Source: CAZYWA01 sp964650975 [NCBI: uncultured bacterium] | Lineage (GTDB): Bacteria; JADJOY01 | NCBI GenBank assembly: GCA_964650975.1 | Contig: CAZYWA010000041.1 | Coordinates: forward strand, 1-25,127 | Reading direction: 5' to 3' | DNA: 25,127 nt | In this document: one piece after another, positions 1-6,820 of the stretch | Position numbering within the stretch: the stretch's first letter is position 1 | Layout: every line of letters begins with the position of its first letter | The notes under the pieces: model-generated | The model's input: the letters and a program-made list of their open reading frames with translations, nothing else | Databases searched by the model: none | Told to the model about the DNA's origin: nothing | Program-made: the position numbers and the translations under genes

Positions 1-1
1 G

Positions 2-754
2 ACCAGCTTGAGCCCGCTCACTTCCGGCTCCGACGCGGGCATTCTCACGGTCGACGCGGCGGCCGAGCAGCAGCAGATCGAGTCGCTCGACGCGTTCCGC
101 AAGCAGCGCGACGCGGGCGCCGTGAAGAAAGCGCTCGACGACGTGAAGAAAGCGCTCGCCTCGCGCGAGAACGTGATGCCCGCCTCGATCCGCGCCGCCC
201 AGGCGGGCGTAACCGTCGGCGAATGGGCCGGCGTGCTACGCGAGATGCACGGCGAATATCGAGCACCCACCGGAGTCAGTGCGGACGCTCGCGGCTCGAA
301 CGACGCCGGGATCGATGCCGTGCGCGCGCGCGTCAGGGCGCTCGCCAAATCGCTCGGCCGTCCGCCGCGGCTGCTGGTGGGCAAGCCCGGCCTCGACGGC
401 CACTCGAACGGCGCCGAGCAGATCGCGGTGCGCGCGCGCGACGCGGGCTTCGAGGTGATCTACGAAGGAATCCGCCTGACCCCGCAGCAGATCGCCAACG
501 CCGCGCTGCAAGAAGACGTCAACCTGGTCGGGCTCTCGATCCTCTCCGGATCGCACCGCACGCTGGTCGCCGAGGTGCTGAAGAAGCTGCGCGAGAGCGG
601 CGTCGATGCGCCGGTGGTGGTGGGCGGCATCATCCCCGAGGCCGACCAGCGCGAGCTCGAAGGGATGGGCGTCGCGCGCGTCTACACGCCGAAGGACTAC
701 GACATGCGCGCCATCGTCTCGGACCTCGTGGCGGTCGTCGAGGGCAGCACTTAG
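2..754 (+). CDS. methylmalonyl-CoA mutase family protein, 3' part (end of catalytic domain plus cobalamin-binding domain)
   Basis: The frame is open to the left edge, so the gene starts outside the window and about 250 C-terminal residues are visible. Visible residues about 1-90 look like the end of the TIM-barrel mutase subunit (the ENVMPASIRAA and TVGEW...REMHGEYR stretches). A linker follows, and then a Rossmann-like B12-binding domain with the family signature: DGHSNG, whose His codon at 401-403 would be the lower axial cobalt ligand, then GLSILSGSH, then VVVGGIIP. Enzymes of this family rearrange the carbon skeleton of acyl-CoA thioesters (methylmalonyl-, ethylmalonyl- or hydroxyisobutyryl-CoA) with adenosylcobalamin in the cytosol. 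Catalytic and B12 domains lie on one chain, as in MeaA/Ecm or MutB types. Substrate specificity cannot be read because the active-site half is missing. Confidence 0.92.
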   Translation, partial: TSLSPLTSGSDAGILTVDAAAEQQQIESLDAFRKQRDAGAVKKALDDVKKALASRENVMPASIRAAQAGVTVGEWAGVLREMHGEYRAPTGVSADARGSNDAGIDAVRARVRALAKSLGRPPRLLVGKPGLDGHSNGAEQIAVRARDAGFEVIYEGIRLTPQQIANAALQEDVNLVGLSILSGSHRTLVAEVLKKLRESGVDAPVVVGGIIPEADQRELEGMGVARVYTPKDYDMRAIVSDLVAVVEGST

Positions 755-780
755 TCCGAGCAAGCACGAGCGAACGCTGC

Positions 781-854
781 GGACGCGAGGGACCGCGTCC
801 CTCCGACTCCCTCGATTTCAGCGCGCTCCCGGAGGGCTGCGGTCCCTCGCAGCC
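781..854. repeat. REP/BIME-like pair of inverted hairpins (locus 1)
   Basis: There are two hairpins in head-to-head orientation in the spacer between convergent genes. On the minus strand (804 to 781) a GGAGGG head leads into a 7-bp stem GGACGCG/CGCGTCC around the loop AGGGAC as read on the plus strand (GTCCCT on the minus strand). On the plus strand (831-854) a GGAGGG head leads into a 7-bp stem GGCTGCG/CGCAGCC around the loop GTCCCT. The heads are separated by 26 bp. The 24-nt plus-strand copy recurs exactly at 20894-20917. The layout resembles REP elements, which have a GGAG/GTAG head plus a palindrome. The hairpins may also help terminate the two converging transcripts. Confidence 0.7.
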
Positions 855-871
855 GGAGCGATCGAGTACGC

Positions 872-1972
872 TCAACGCTCGAGACGCGGCAACCGCACCC
901 GCATCGTGGTGCCGCGGCCCGGATCGCTTTCGCAGTCGATCGCGCCACCGTGGCCTTCCGCGATCAGCTTGCAGACGTGCAAGCCGAGACCCGCGTGCTG
1001 CGGGCGCGTGGTGAAGAACGGATCGAACACGCGGTTGCGTAGCGCCGGGTTGAGCCCGACGCCGGTGTCGATCACCTCGAAGCAGACGCCCGATTCGCCG
1101 CTCTCGACGCGGACCGTGATCGCGTCGCCGGCGCGCGTCGCGTCGATCGCGTTCTGCAGCAAGCTCGACACCAGCCTTCCGAAGCGGCGCTCGTCGATCA
1201 TGCACCAGGCCTCGCTGCACGCGTCCACCCGCACGCGCCGCGCGCGCAGCGCTGGCTCGACGTCGAGCGTCCGCACGTAGTCGAGCGCCCACGCGTCGAG
1301 GCGCACCGGGGCCAGCGCGTAGCGGGTGCGATCGGCACCGGTCAGATCGACGCCGTCGTTCGACAGCTCGTCGAGGCGCCGCACCGCATCCTCCACCGAC
1401 CCGCCGGCCGGCCCCACGTAGCTCCGCACGTCGCGCGCCACGCCCGCCGCGAGCCGGCCGGCGAGCGCCAGTCCTTCCGCGCGGTCGATGCGCTCGCGGG
1501 TCTCCTCGAGCTCGCGCACCCGCGCCTCGAGCTCCAGGTTGCGGCGCGCAAGCTCGCCGGTGAGCTCCCGGTTGCAGGTCTCGGCGCGGTGCCGGTCGAG
1601 CAGCGCGGTGAGCGCTTCGCGAAGCTCGCCCGGGCGCACCGGCTTGAGCAGGAAGCGCTCGACCTCGCCTTCGTTGATCGCCCTCAGCAGCGCGTCCGAA
1701 TCGCTGTACGCGGTGAGGATGATGCGCGCGGTCGCGGGATGGGTTCGGCGCACGTAGGCCAGGAAGCGCGTCCCGGACATGCCGGGCATGCGCTCGTCGG
1801 TCACCACCGCGGCGACCGGGATGCGCTCGAGCTCGCGCATCGCCGCGAGCGCGTTGGGCGCCGTGATGACGTCGTACTCGCGGGAAAGCAGCGCCGAGAG
1901 CGTCGTGAGCGCCGGCGGCTCGTCGTCGACGAGCAGCACCCGCGGCAAACCGTCCGTCGGTCCCCCATTCAT
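872..1972 (-). CDS. response regulator-histidine kinase hybrid lacking the H-box histidine
   Basis: This 366-aa cytosolic signalling protein has no membrane segment. Residues 10-125 form a receiver domain with acidic residues D16/D17, phospho-acceptor D59, T87 and K110. Residues 130-165 are a charged helix, probably a coiled coil. A DHp-like helix follows (LALAGRLAAGVARDV), but the position of the phospho-accepting His is Arg180 (codon CGC, 1433-1435). The HATPase domain is intact: N-box LLQNAIDA, G1 DTGVGL, F-box FDPFFTT, G2 GLGLHVCK. I chose the ATG at 1972 because the receiver fold begins nine residues later and the upstream frame is arginine-rich without domain character. The upstream sequence has no clear Shine-Dalgarno. 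The gene is transcribed divergently from the Tat metallophosphoesterase. It may act as an ATP-binding or dimerising partner rather than an autokinase; this is inference. Confidence 0.88.
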   Translation of the reverse strand: MNGGPTDGLPRVLLVDDEPPALTTLSALLSREYDVITAPNALAAMRELERIPVAAVVTDERMPGMSGTRFLAYVRRTHPATARIILTAYSDSDALLRAINEGEVERFLLKPVRPGELREALTALLDRHRAETCNRELTGELARRNLELEARVRELEETRERIDRAEGLALAGRLAAGVARDVRSYVGPAGGSVEDAVRRLDELSNDGVDLTGADRTRYALAPVRLDAWALDYVRTLDVEPALRARRVRVDACSEAWCMIDERRFGRLVSSLLQNAIDATRAGDAITVRVESGESGVCFEVIDTGVGLNPALRNRVFDPFFTTRPQHAGLGLHVCKLIAEGHGGAIDCESDPGRGTTMRVRLPRLER

Positions 1973-2050
1973 GAGCGCGCGCGAAGATAGCCGAAGTCGT
2001 GCCCCGGGCGCACCTGTACACAGCCTCGGTCGCCGTCTCGACCGGCCTCG

Positions 2051-2126
2051 CGGGCAAGGGACCGCCGGCGCTCCGAACGGCGGCCGCACCGAGTCGACCT
2101 GGAGGCCCACCGGTCCCTCGGTGGGC
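2051..2126. repeat. REP/BIME-like pair of inverted hairpins (locus 2)
   Basis: This is the same architecture as locus 1, here between two divergent genes. The plus-strand copy at 2101-2126 has a GGAGG head and an 8-bp perfect stem GCCCACCG/CGGTGGGC around the loop GTCCCT (2113-2118). The minus-strand copy (2074 to about 2051) has a GGAG head and the same loop (AGGGAC on the plus strand at 2057-2062), with a weaker, mismatched stem. The distance between the GGAG heads (2075-2100) is 26 bp, identical to locus 1, although the stem and spacer sequences differ. Confidence 0.62.
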
Positions 2127-2197
2127 AGCGATCGCTTGCCGCGGTCCAGGCACCAGGCCGCGCACGGATACATCCGCCCGCCTTGCACACGCGGCCA

Positions 2198-2209
2198 TTA
2201 CACTCGACG
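2198..2209 (+). promoter_or_regulatory. TTACACTCGACG motif, candidate -10 region
   Basis: An exact 12-nt match to 5696-5707 lies 18 nt before the metallophosphoesterase ATG. TACACT agrees with TATAAT at four of six positions, and no convincing -35 box is seen. Its recurrence at a similar distance from a second unrelated gene supports a promoter role. Confidence 0.35.
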
Positions 2210-2227
2210 CCCGGAGCGAAGCGCCGG

Positions 2228-3118
2228 ATGCCTGCCCATTCCGATTCCGCGCCCCGACTCACCCGGCGCCGGTTCCTGGGCGCCACGCTGGGCAGCGGGC
2301 TCGCGGTCACCGGGCTGGTCGCCACCTACGCGGCGTTCATCGAGCGCTTTCGCTTCGAGCTCAACCACTACCGCGTCCCGATCCGCGACCTGCCGGGGTC
2401 GCTCGAAGGCCTGCGGCTGCTGCATGTCTCCGACATCCACCACGGACCGCTCATGAGCCGCGGAGTCGTGGCGGGCGTGATCGAGCGCGCCGCCGCGGTG
2501 CCGTGCGACGCGATCGTGCTCACCGGCGACTACGTGCACGGCGAGGACTCGAAGCGGGCGCTCGAGTGGGTGATCCCCGCGCTGCGCACGCTGCGCGCTC
2601 CCCACGGCGTCCACGCCGTGCTCGGCAACCAAGATCACTACGCGGACGCCACCCGCGCGAAAGAGCTGCTCTCGGATCTCGGCTTCGCGCGCATCCACAC
2701 TCGCGCCGCCATCGAACGCGACGACGGGCGGCTGTGGATCGGCGGCACCGGCGATCTGTGGGAGGACCAGGTCGCGATCGACCGCCTGCTCGCGGGCGTG
2801 CCCGACGCCGAGCCGCGCATCGTGCTGGCGCACAACCCGGACACCGCAGACGTGCCGTGGCGATCGCGCGTCGATCTGATGCTGAGCGGCCACACCCACG
2901 GCGGCCAGATCCATCTGCCGCTCATCGGCGCGCCGGTGCTGCCGGTCGAGAACAAGCGCTACGTGAACGGCCTGATCGACACTCCGCGCACCCGGCTCTT
3001 CATCTCGAAGGGCATCGGCTGGACCGTGGCACCGGTGCGCTTCAACTGCACCCCCGAGCTGGCGCTACTCGAGCTCACCCGCGAGGAGGCGCGTCGAGAT
3101 CCGGATCCCGCTGCGTGA
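2228..3118 (+). CDS. Tat-exported calcineurin-like metallophosphoesterase (YkuE/YaeI type)
   Basis: The protein has 296 residues when started at ATG 2228, directly before a twin-arginine signal (LTRRRFLG at residues 11-18, then a hydrophobic stretch to about 37). It is therefore expected outside the cytoplasmic membrane, possibly anchored by the uncleaved signal. The metallophosphoesterase motifs run in order: D69-x-H71 (SDIHHG), GD at 100-101 (LTGDYVHG), G-N134-Q135-D136, LAHNPD near 200-205 and GHTHGGQ at 221-227. In related enzymes the third motif is normally GNHD/GNHE; here the catalytic-type His is Gln. Relatives hydrolyse phosphodiester or pyrophosphate bonds of lipids or nucleotides with a two-metal centre, and the substrate is unknown here. 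A longer start at 2183 would add 15 residues before the Tat signal and is less likely. Confidence 0.88.
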   Translation: MPAHSDSAPRLTRRRFLGATLGSGLAVTGLVATYAAFIERFRFELNHYRVPIRDLPGSLEGLRLLHVSDIHHGPLMSRGVVAGVIERAAAVPCDAIVLTGDYVHGEDSKRALEWVIPALRTLRAPHGVHAVLGNQDHYADATRAKELLSDLGFARIHTRAAIERDDGRLWIGGTGDLWEDQVAIDRLLAGVPDAEPRIVLAHNPDTADVPWRSRVDLMLSGHTHGGQIHLPLIGAPVLPVENKRYVNGLIDTPRTRLFISKGIGWTVAPVRFNCTPELALLELTREEARRDPDPAA

Positions 3119-3126
3119 GGCCGTCT

Positions 3127-3145
3127 CGCTCACTGCGCGTGAGCG
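3127..3145. terminator. hairpin after the metallophosphoesterase gene
   Basis: A perfect 7-bp stem CGCTCAC/GTGAGCG with a 5-nt loop starts 8 nt after the TGA at 3116-3118, in the spacer between convergent genes (3119-3283). No T-run follows, so it is at most a Rho-independent-like or bidirectional pause hairpin. I see nothing else in the rest of this spacer. Confidence 0.4.
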
Positions 3146-3283
3146 GGTCTGAAACGGGGGCGACGCACACCGGCGCAAGAGTCGCCGGGCCGCACAGTGC
3201 CGCGCTTCCACACGACCCCGAAGCTGAACCAGCCCGACGTCTGCAACTTCTCCGTCCCGTCGAGACCCACCAGAGCCCTCTGC

Positions 3284-3664
3284 TCAGCGCTCCTTCACCG
3301 AGAAGTGCACGACCCGCGAATCGCACCACGCGTCGAGCACCAGGCCGGCGGCGAGCAGCACGCCGAACGCCCACCACGAGAGCGAGTCGCTCTCGAGGCC
3401 GCGGATCACCACCAGACCGAGCGCCCCACCGATCGCGTAGCCGCCGAACTTGAGGATGCCGGTCTTGTGGACGGTGAGATGCGCACCACAGGAGCTGCAG
3501 GTGGGCGACGCGAGCGAGCCCACGGCCCACACCCGCCAGAACCCGACGCCTCGCTCCCCGCACGCGGGGCACGCCAGTCGATCGCGACTGGATTCGTCCG
3601 TCGAGAGCGCCTCGTCGCGCGGGTCGATCGCGGGCGCGAACGGGTTCGAGATCGAGTCGATCAT
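3284..3664 (-). CDS. small membrane protein with N-terminal zinc ribbon
   Basis: This is a 126-aa protein of unknown role. Residues 32-35 (CPAC) and 56-59 (CSSC) form two CxxC knuckles about 20 residues apart, a typical zinc-ribbon arrangement. Two hydrophobic helices follow at about 70-90 and 95-113, so the ribbon should sit on one face of the cytoplasmic membrane. It is the last gene of a minus-strand string, starting 7 nt after the GST stop codon, which suggests co-transcription with GST and tag. No clear Shine-Dalgarno precedes the ATG, which fits translational coupling. I recognise no specific family; the zinc-ribbon assignment rests on the two CxxC motifs only. Confidence 0.75.
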   Translation of the reverse strand: MIDSISNPFAPAIDPRDEALSTDESSRDRLACPACGERGVGFWRVWAVGSLASPTCSSCGAHLTVHKTGILKFGGYAIGGALGLVVIRGLESDSLSWWAFGVLLAAGLVLDAWCDSRVVHFSVKER

Positions 3665-3671
3665 CGGTACA

Positions 3672-4328
3672 TCAGAGGTCGTCGTACTTGGGCAAAGTCC
3701 AGGCCTCGGCCCGCGCCGCGTCGACCCACTTCTGCATCGTGGGCAACGCCCATACGGCGCTCGCGTATTCCGCCGCAGAGCCGGTGAGCGGCACCTCGTA
3801 GGTGCGGAAGCGCGTCACTACCGGCGCGAACATCGCGTCGGCGATCGAGAACGAGCCGAACAGGAACGGGCCGCCGTCGCCGAAGCGGCCGCGGCACGAG
3901 CGCCAGATCTCGATCACCCGCCGGATGTCGAGTTCGGACTCCGGCGTGCGCCCCTTGCCCGGCTTCGAGGCCCGGATGTTCATGGGCATCTTCTCGCGCA
4001 GCGCCGGAAACCCGGAGTGCATCTCGGCGCTCACCGCGCGCGCCACCATCCGCGCCCGCGGATCCGCGGGCCAGAGGTGCTTGGCCGGAAAGCACTCGGC
4101 CAGGTACTCGCCGATCGCGAGCGAATCCCACACCACGTTGGGGCCGTGATGAACGCACGGCACGCGCCCGGAGGGCGAATGCCGCAGGATCAGCTCCTTG
4201 GTGTCTTCCTGGTCGAGCTGGATCACTTCCTCGTCGAACGGCACGCCCACGTGCGCGAGCAAGAGCCAGGGGCGGAGCGACCACGACGAGTAGTTCTTGT
4301 TCCCCAGCACGATCTTCCACTCGGCCAT
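3672..4328 (-). CDS. glutathione S-transferase family protein
   Basis: The protein has 218 residues from ATG 4328, which is preceded by a GAGAGG Shine-Dalgarno six bases away. A GTG at 4349 overlapping the tag stop is the alternative start. The N-terminal thioredoxin-like domain has the motif NYSSWSLRPW at the glutathione-binding end, the cis-proline segment RVPCV and the WDSLAIGEYL segment that contacts the glutathione gamma-glutamyl group. The C-terminal half is the all-helical GST domain. Length and layout match cytosolic GSTs that conjugate glutathione or isomerise small molecules; the class and substrate are not determined. It lies between tag and the zinc-ribbon gene with very short gaps, consistent with one operon. 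Confidence 0.9.
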   Translation of the reverse strand: MAEWKIVLGNKNYSSWSLRPWLLLAHVGVPFDEEVIQLDQEDTKELILRHSPSGRVPCVHHGPNVVWDSLAIGEYLAECFPAKHLWPADPRARMVARAVSAEMHSGFPALREKMPMNIRASKPGKGRTPESELDIRRVIEIWRSCRGRFGDGGPFLFGSFSIADAMFAPVVTRFRTYEVPLTGSAAEYASAVWALPTMQKWVDAARAEAWTLPKYDDL

Positions 4329-4345
4329 CGCTCGCCTCTCGTCGC

Positions 4346-4906
4346 TCACACGCGGTCGTAGCGAGGACAGGTTACGACGTGGTCGTTCACCAGTCCCGCC
4401 GCCTGCATGTAGGCATAACAGATCGTGCTGCCCACGAAGCTGAAGTTGCGCTTCACCAGATCCTTGCTCATGGCGTCCGATTGCTTGGTGCGGGCCGGGA
4501 TCTGTGACATGCGCTGGAAGCGATTCACGCGCGTCTCGCCGTCCACGAACTTCCAGATGTAGTCGTCGAAGCTGCCGAACTCCTCCTGAACGCGCAGGAA
4601 CGCCCGCGCGTTCCGCACCGACGCCTGGATCTTGGCGCGGTTCCGCACGATGCCGGCATCACCCATGAGCTTCTCGACGCGGCGCGCGTCGTAGCGGGCG
4701 ACGCGGCGCGGGTCGAAGCCATCGAACGCCTTGCGGAACGCGTCGCGCTTGCGGAGGATGATGAGCCAGCTCAGGCCCGCCTGCATGCCGTCGAGGATCA
4801 GGAACTCGAAGTGGGTGCGGTCGTCGTGCACCGGCACGCCCCACTCGCGGTCGTGATAGGCGACGTAGATCGGATCGGTTCCCGCCCAGGCGCAGCGCTC
4901 CGCCAT
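4346..4906 (-). CDS. tag: DNA-3-methyladenine glycosylase I (Tag)
   Basis: The protein has 186 residues, the normal length for Tag, and aligns end to end with the E. coli enzyme as I recall it. The zinc-snap ligands are all present: C5, H18, H176 and C180 (NDHVVTC). Conserved blocks include YHDREWGVP, MQAGLSW, FVGSTICYAYMQA and GLVNDHVV. The residue equivalent to E. coli Glu38, which contacts the methylated base, is Asp39 here (LILDGMQAGLSW). The enzyme removes 3-methyladenine from alkylated DNA in base-excision repair. ATG 4906 has a strong Shine-Dalgarno (GGAGGG) about 4-5 bases upstream. It heads the tag-GST-zinc-ribbon string; pairing with a GST would suit a detoxification or repair operon, but that is inference. 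Confidence 0.95.
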   Translation of the reverse strand: MAERCAWAGTDPIYVAYHDREWGVPVHDDRTHFEFLILDGMQAGLSWLIILRKRDAFRKAFDGFDPRRVARYDARRVEKLMGDAGIVRNRAKIQASVRNARAFLRVQEEFGSFDDYIWKFVDGETRVNRFQRMSQIPARTKQSDAMSKDLVKRNFSFVGSTICYAYMQAAGLVNDHVVTCPRYDRV

Positions 4907-4995
4907 CGCGCCCTCCCCCCGCCGGCGCTCGCGCGCGCGGCCCGCTTCGCAGCGCTCGCCACGAGCGGCACACGCTTCGAGATCGGTCGCCTGAG

Positions 4996-5007
4996 CGAAC
5001 GCGTTCG
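4996..5007. promoter_or_regulatory. 12-bp palindrome upstream of tag
   Basis: A perfect palindrome CGAACGCGTTCG lies 90 bp upstream of the tag start, in the 176-bp spacer 4907-5082. A second short palindrome CGTTAACG is at 5032-5039. Either could be a regulator binding site, but palindromes of this size can occur by chance in GC-rich DNA. Confidence 0.25.
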
Positions 5008-5082
5008 TGACGAGACGGCTACGTTAACGCTTCGGCTGCCGCGATCGCAACGGCCGCGCGAACGGCGACTGCGGTCGCTCCG

Positions 5083-5550
5083 CTACGCGGTCGCGCGCGC
5101 GGCGGCGGCGCGCAGCGCCGCCGGATCGAAACGCGCCTCGAAGGTGGTGCGCCCGCAAACCGGGCAGCTCCCGCCCGCGCGGTTCAGCATGTCCGCGTCC
5201 TTGCCGAGCAGATCCTGACCACCGGCCAGAATGCTCGACTCGGTGACGATGAGCTGGTTCACGGTCGCTTCGGAGAGCGGTCCGCACGACTCACACACGA
5301 TGGTGAGGCCGCGCCGCACCAGCTCCGCCAGCTGGGCACGCGGGATCACCGGGAACGCCGCGCCCGCCGCGTCGCGCAGCGCGTAGTTGAGCTTGCCGAT
5401 CGCGATGCCGTGGAGCGGCATCGCGATACCGTCGCGGCACGCCTGCTCGGCCTCGCTCTTGAAATCGCGGGCGAGCATGCGTCGCTCGCGCACGTAGGCC
5501 CACACGAGACCGGCGACCGCGAGCAGCGCGAGTGCGAGGAGTGCTTTCAT
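5083..5550 (-). CDS. membrane-anchored small protein with two CxxC motifs (unknown function)
   Basis: The protein has 155 residues from the ATG at 5550, immediately before a hydrophobic helix (residues 1-19, KALLALALLAVAGLVWAYV). The rest is soluble. Two cysteine pairs, CESC at about residue 86 and CPVC at about 129, are roughly 40 residues apart and could bind one zinc; the C-terminus is alanine-rich. No Shine-Dalgarno is seen before 5550. A longer reading to 5652 would place 34 basic, low-complexity residues ahead of the helix and is unlikely. I recognise no family. It lies upstream of tag on the same strand but 176 bp away, so co-transcription is uncertain. It is divergent from the deazaflavin reductase gene. 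Confidence 0.65.
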   Translation of the reverse strand: MKALLALALLAVAGLVWAYVRERRMLARDFKSEAEQACRDGIAMPLHGIAIGKLNYALRDAAGAAFPVIPRAQLAELVRRGLTIVCESCGPLSEATVNQLIVTESSILAGGQDLLGKDADMLNRAGGSCPVCGRTTFEARFDPAALRAAAARATA

Positions 5551-5695
5551 GAGGGAGGAACGCGGCAGGCTACCGCTCGACCGGTGGTCCCGCAAGCACA
5601 CCCGGCGCTTCGCAGCGCGCGCATGGGACCAACCATTCCCGCGGAGAAACATCGCCGGATCGGCGAATTGCTACTTCCAAATCCGCGCGGCTGCC

Positions 5696-5707
5696 TTACA
5701 CTCGACG
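5696..5707 (+). promoter_or_regulatory. TTACACTCGACG motif, candidate -10 region
   Basis: This is the same 12-mer as at 2198-2209, ending 22 nt before the start codon of the deazaflavin reductase and just ahead of its AGGAGA ribosome-binding site. TTCCAA at 5675-5680 sits 17 bp upstream but is a poor -35 box. Confidence 0.38.
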
Positions 5708-5729
5708 TGCTCCCAGGAGATCACCGCTC

Positions 5730-6203
5730 ATGTCGCAGATCGCAACCGCCACCACCCCCACCGCCACCGCGAGCGCGCGCACCAATCCGGTGTTCGTGAA
5801 GCTCTTCTCGCGGTTTCACGTGTGGCTCTATCGCCGGACCGACGGCCGAGCGCTGGGCAAGGTCATGGGCGTGCCGGTGCTGCTGCTCACCACCACCGGG
5901 CGCAAGAGTGGCCAGCCGCGAACCACGCCGCTGCTCTTCCTGCGCGACGGATCCGATCTCGTGGTCGTCGCCTCGAACGGCGGCTCCGATCGCACTCCCG
6001 CCTGGTGGCTCAACCTGCAACGGCGCTCGGAGGCACAAGTGCAGGTGGGTGCCGAGATGCATCGGATGCGCGCCGAGCAGGCACGTCCCGAGGAGCATGC
6101 GCGCCTCTGGCCGCTGCTCAACCGCATCTATCCCGAGTACGAGAGCTACCAGCAGAAGACCTCGCGCCGGATTCCGGTGGTGGTGCTCAAGCCGGCCACC
6201 TGA
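5730..6203 (+). CDS. deazaflavin (F420)-dependent nitroreductase family protein (Ddn/DUF385 fold)
   Basis: The 157-aa protein has a good AGGAGA Shine-Dalgarno eight bases before ATG 5730. The hallmark segments of the Ddn / F420-dependent nitroreductase family are visible: VPVLLLTTTGRKSGQPRTTPL at about residues 48-68, whose Arg/Lys/Ser residues contact the F420 phosphate in characterised relatives, then VVASNGG and PAWWLNL. The fold is a split beta-barrel. Characterised relatives reduce substrates with F420H2, but some members bind other flavins or no redox cofactor, and F420 genes are not in the window. The gene is followed 11 nt later by a carboxymuconolactone-decarboxylase-like gene, so the two are probably one transcript. 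Confidence 0.87.
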   Translation: MSQIATATTPTATASARTNPVFVKLFSRFHVWLYRRTDGRALGKVMGVPVLLLTTTGRKSGQPRTTPLLFLRDGSDLVVVASNGGSDRTPAWWLNLQRRSEAQVQVGAEMHRMRAEQARPEEHARLWPLLNRIYPEYESYQQKTSRRIPVVVLKPAT

Positions 6204-6214
6204 GCCGGCCGAGA

Positions 6215-6613
6215 ATGGCGAAGTCGGGTAAGCCGCCGGCGGCCGCGCGGGCAGCGCGAGCGCCCAAACCGCCGCAGGCTTACTCCGACTTCATCGCGCG
6301 CTACCCGGAGCTGGGTCGCGCGTGGGACGCCATCGCGCGCGCCGGCGAGGACGGGCCGCTCGACGAGCGCCAGGCGCGGCTGGTGAAGCTCGGCATCGCC
6401 ATCGGTGCGTTCCGCGAGGGCGCGGTGCGATCGGGAGTGCGCAAAGCGCTCGCCATGGGAATCGGCCGCGACGAGATCGAGCAGGTGGTGGCGCTCGCCG
6501 CGGGCACACTGGGCCTGCCCTCCACGGTCGCGATCGACTCGTGGGTACAGCCGCTGCTCGAGGCCCCGTCCCCGGACCGGCGCTCCTCGCGTGAGGCCCG
6601 GGGCGGCAAGTAG
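6215..6613 (+). CDS. carboxymuconolactone decarboxylase / AhpD-like protein without the CxxC pair
   Basis: The protein has 132 residues from ATG 6215, 11 nt after the reductase stop. A basic Ala/Pro-rich N-terminus of about 20 residues precedes a single all-helical CMD domain (residues about 50-115: LVKLGIAIGAFREGAVRSGVRKAL, then GIGRDEIEQVV). In redox-active AhpD the equivalent helix carries CxxC. Here the positions are occupied by non-cysteine residues (GAFREGAV) and the protein has no Cys at all, so peroxidase activity is unlikely. It more resembles the REG-AV subgroup of CMD-family proteins whose reaction is unknown. Operon context suggests a link to the deazaflavin reductase. Confidence 0.82.
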   Translation: MAKSGKPPAAARAARAPKPPQAYSDFIARYPELGRAWDAIARAGEDGPLDERQARLVKLGIAIGAFREGAVRSGVRKALAMGIGRDEIEQVVALAAGTLGLPSTVAIDSWVQPLLEAPSPDRRSSREARGGK

Positions 6614-6666
6614 CCGGCTCGATCTCCAACCGTCCGCTAACCCCGGGGCCCTCTCGAGTTTCGAGA

Positions 6667-6696
6667 TTGACGGCAGGGCTCGGCCGCGGGTACAAA
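6667..6696 (+). promoter_or_regulatory. candidate sigma-70-type promoter for the RHH/SGNH operon
   Basis: TTGACG (6667-6672) and TACAAA (6691-6696) are separated by 18 bp in an unusually AT-richer stretch of the 204-bp spacer 6614-6817. It would place the transcript start near 6703, upstream of both arms of the inverted repeat at 6730 and 6811. Confidence 0.35.
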
Positions 6697-6729
6697 CCTG
6701 CGTAGAAATCATCGCCAATCTCCACTTAA

Positions 6730-6820
6730 CACGTAATAATGAACTGGCGGCTCCGGGCCGTTTCTGCATGATTCCGAGCCGACGCTCGGCCGGCCGGGGG
6801 TAACGGAGAGTTATTACGTG
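6730..6820. promoter_or_regulatory. exact 10-bp inverted repeat flanking the leader of the RHH-like gene (candidate operator)
   Basis: CACGTAATAA at 6730-6739 and its exact reverse complement TTATTACGTG at 6811-6820 are 71 bp apart. The second arm contains the GTG start codon (6818-6820) of the RHH-like gene. AT-rich arms in such GC-rich DNA are unlikely to arise from composition. They could be two operator half-sites for autorepression, or could pair in the mRNA and hide the start codon. Confidence 0.5.
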
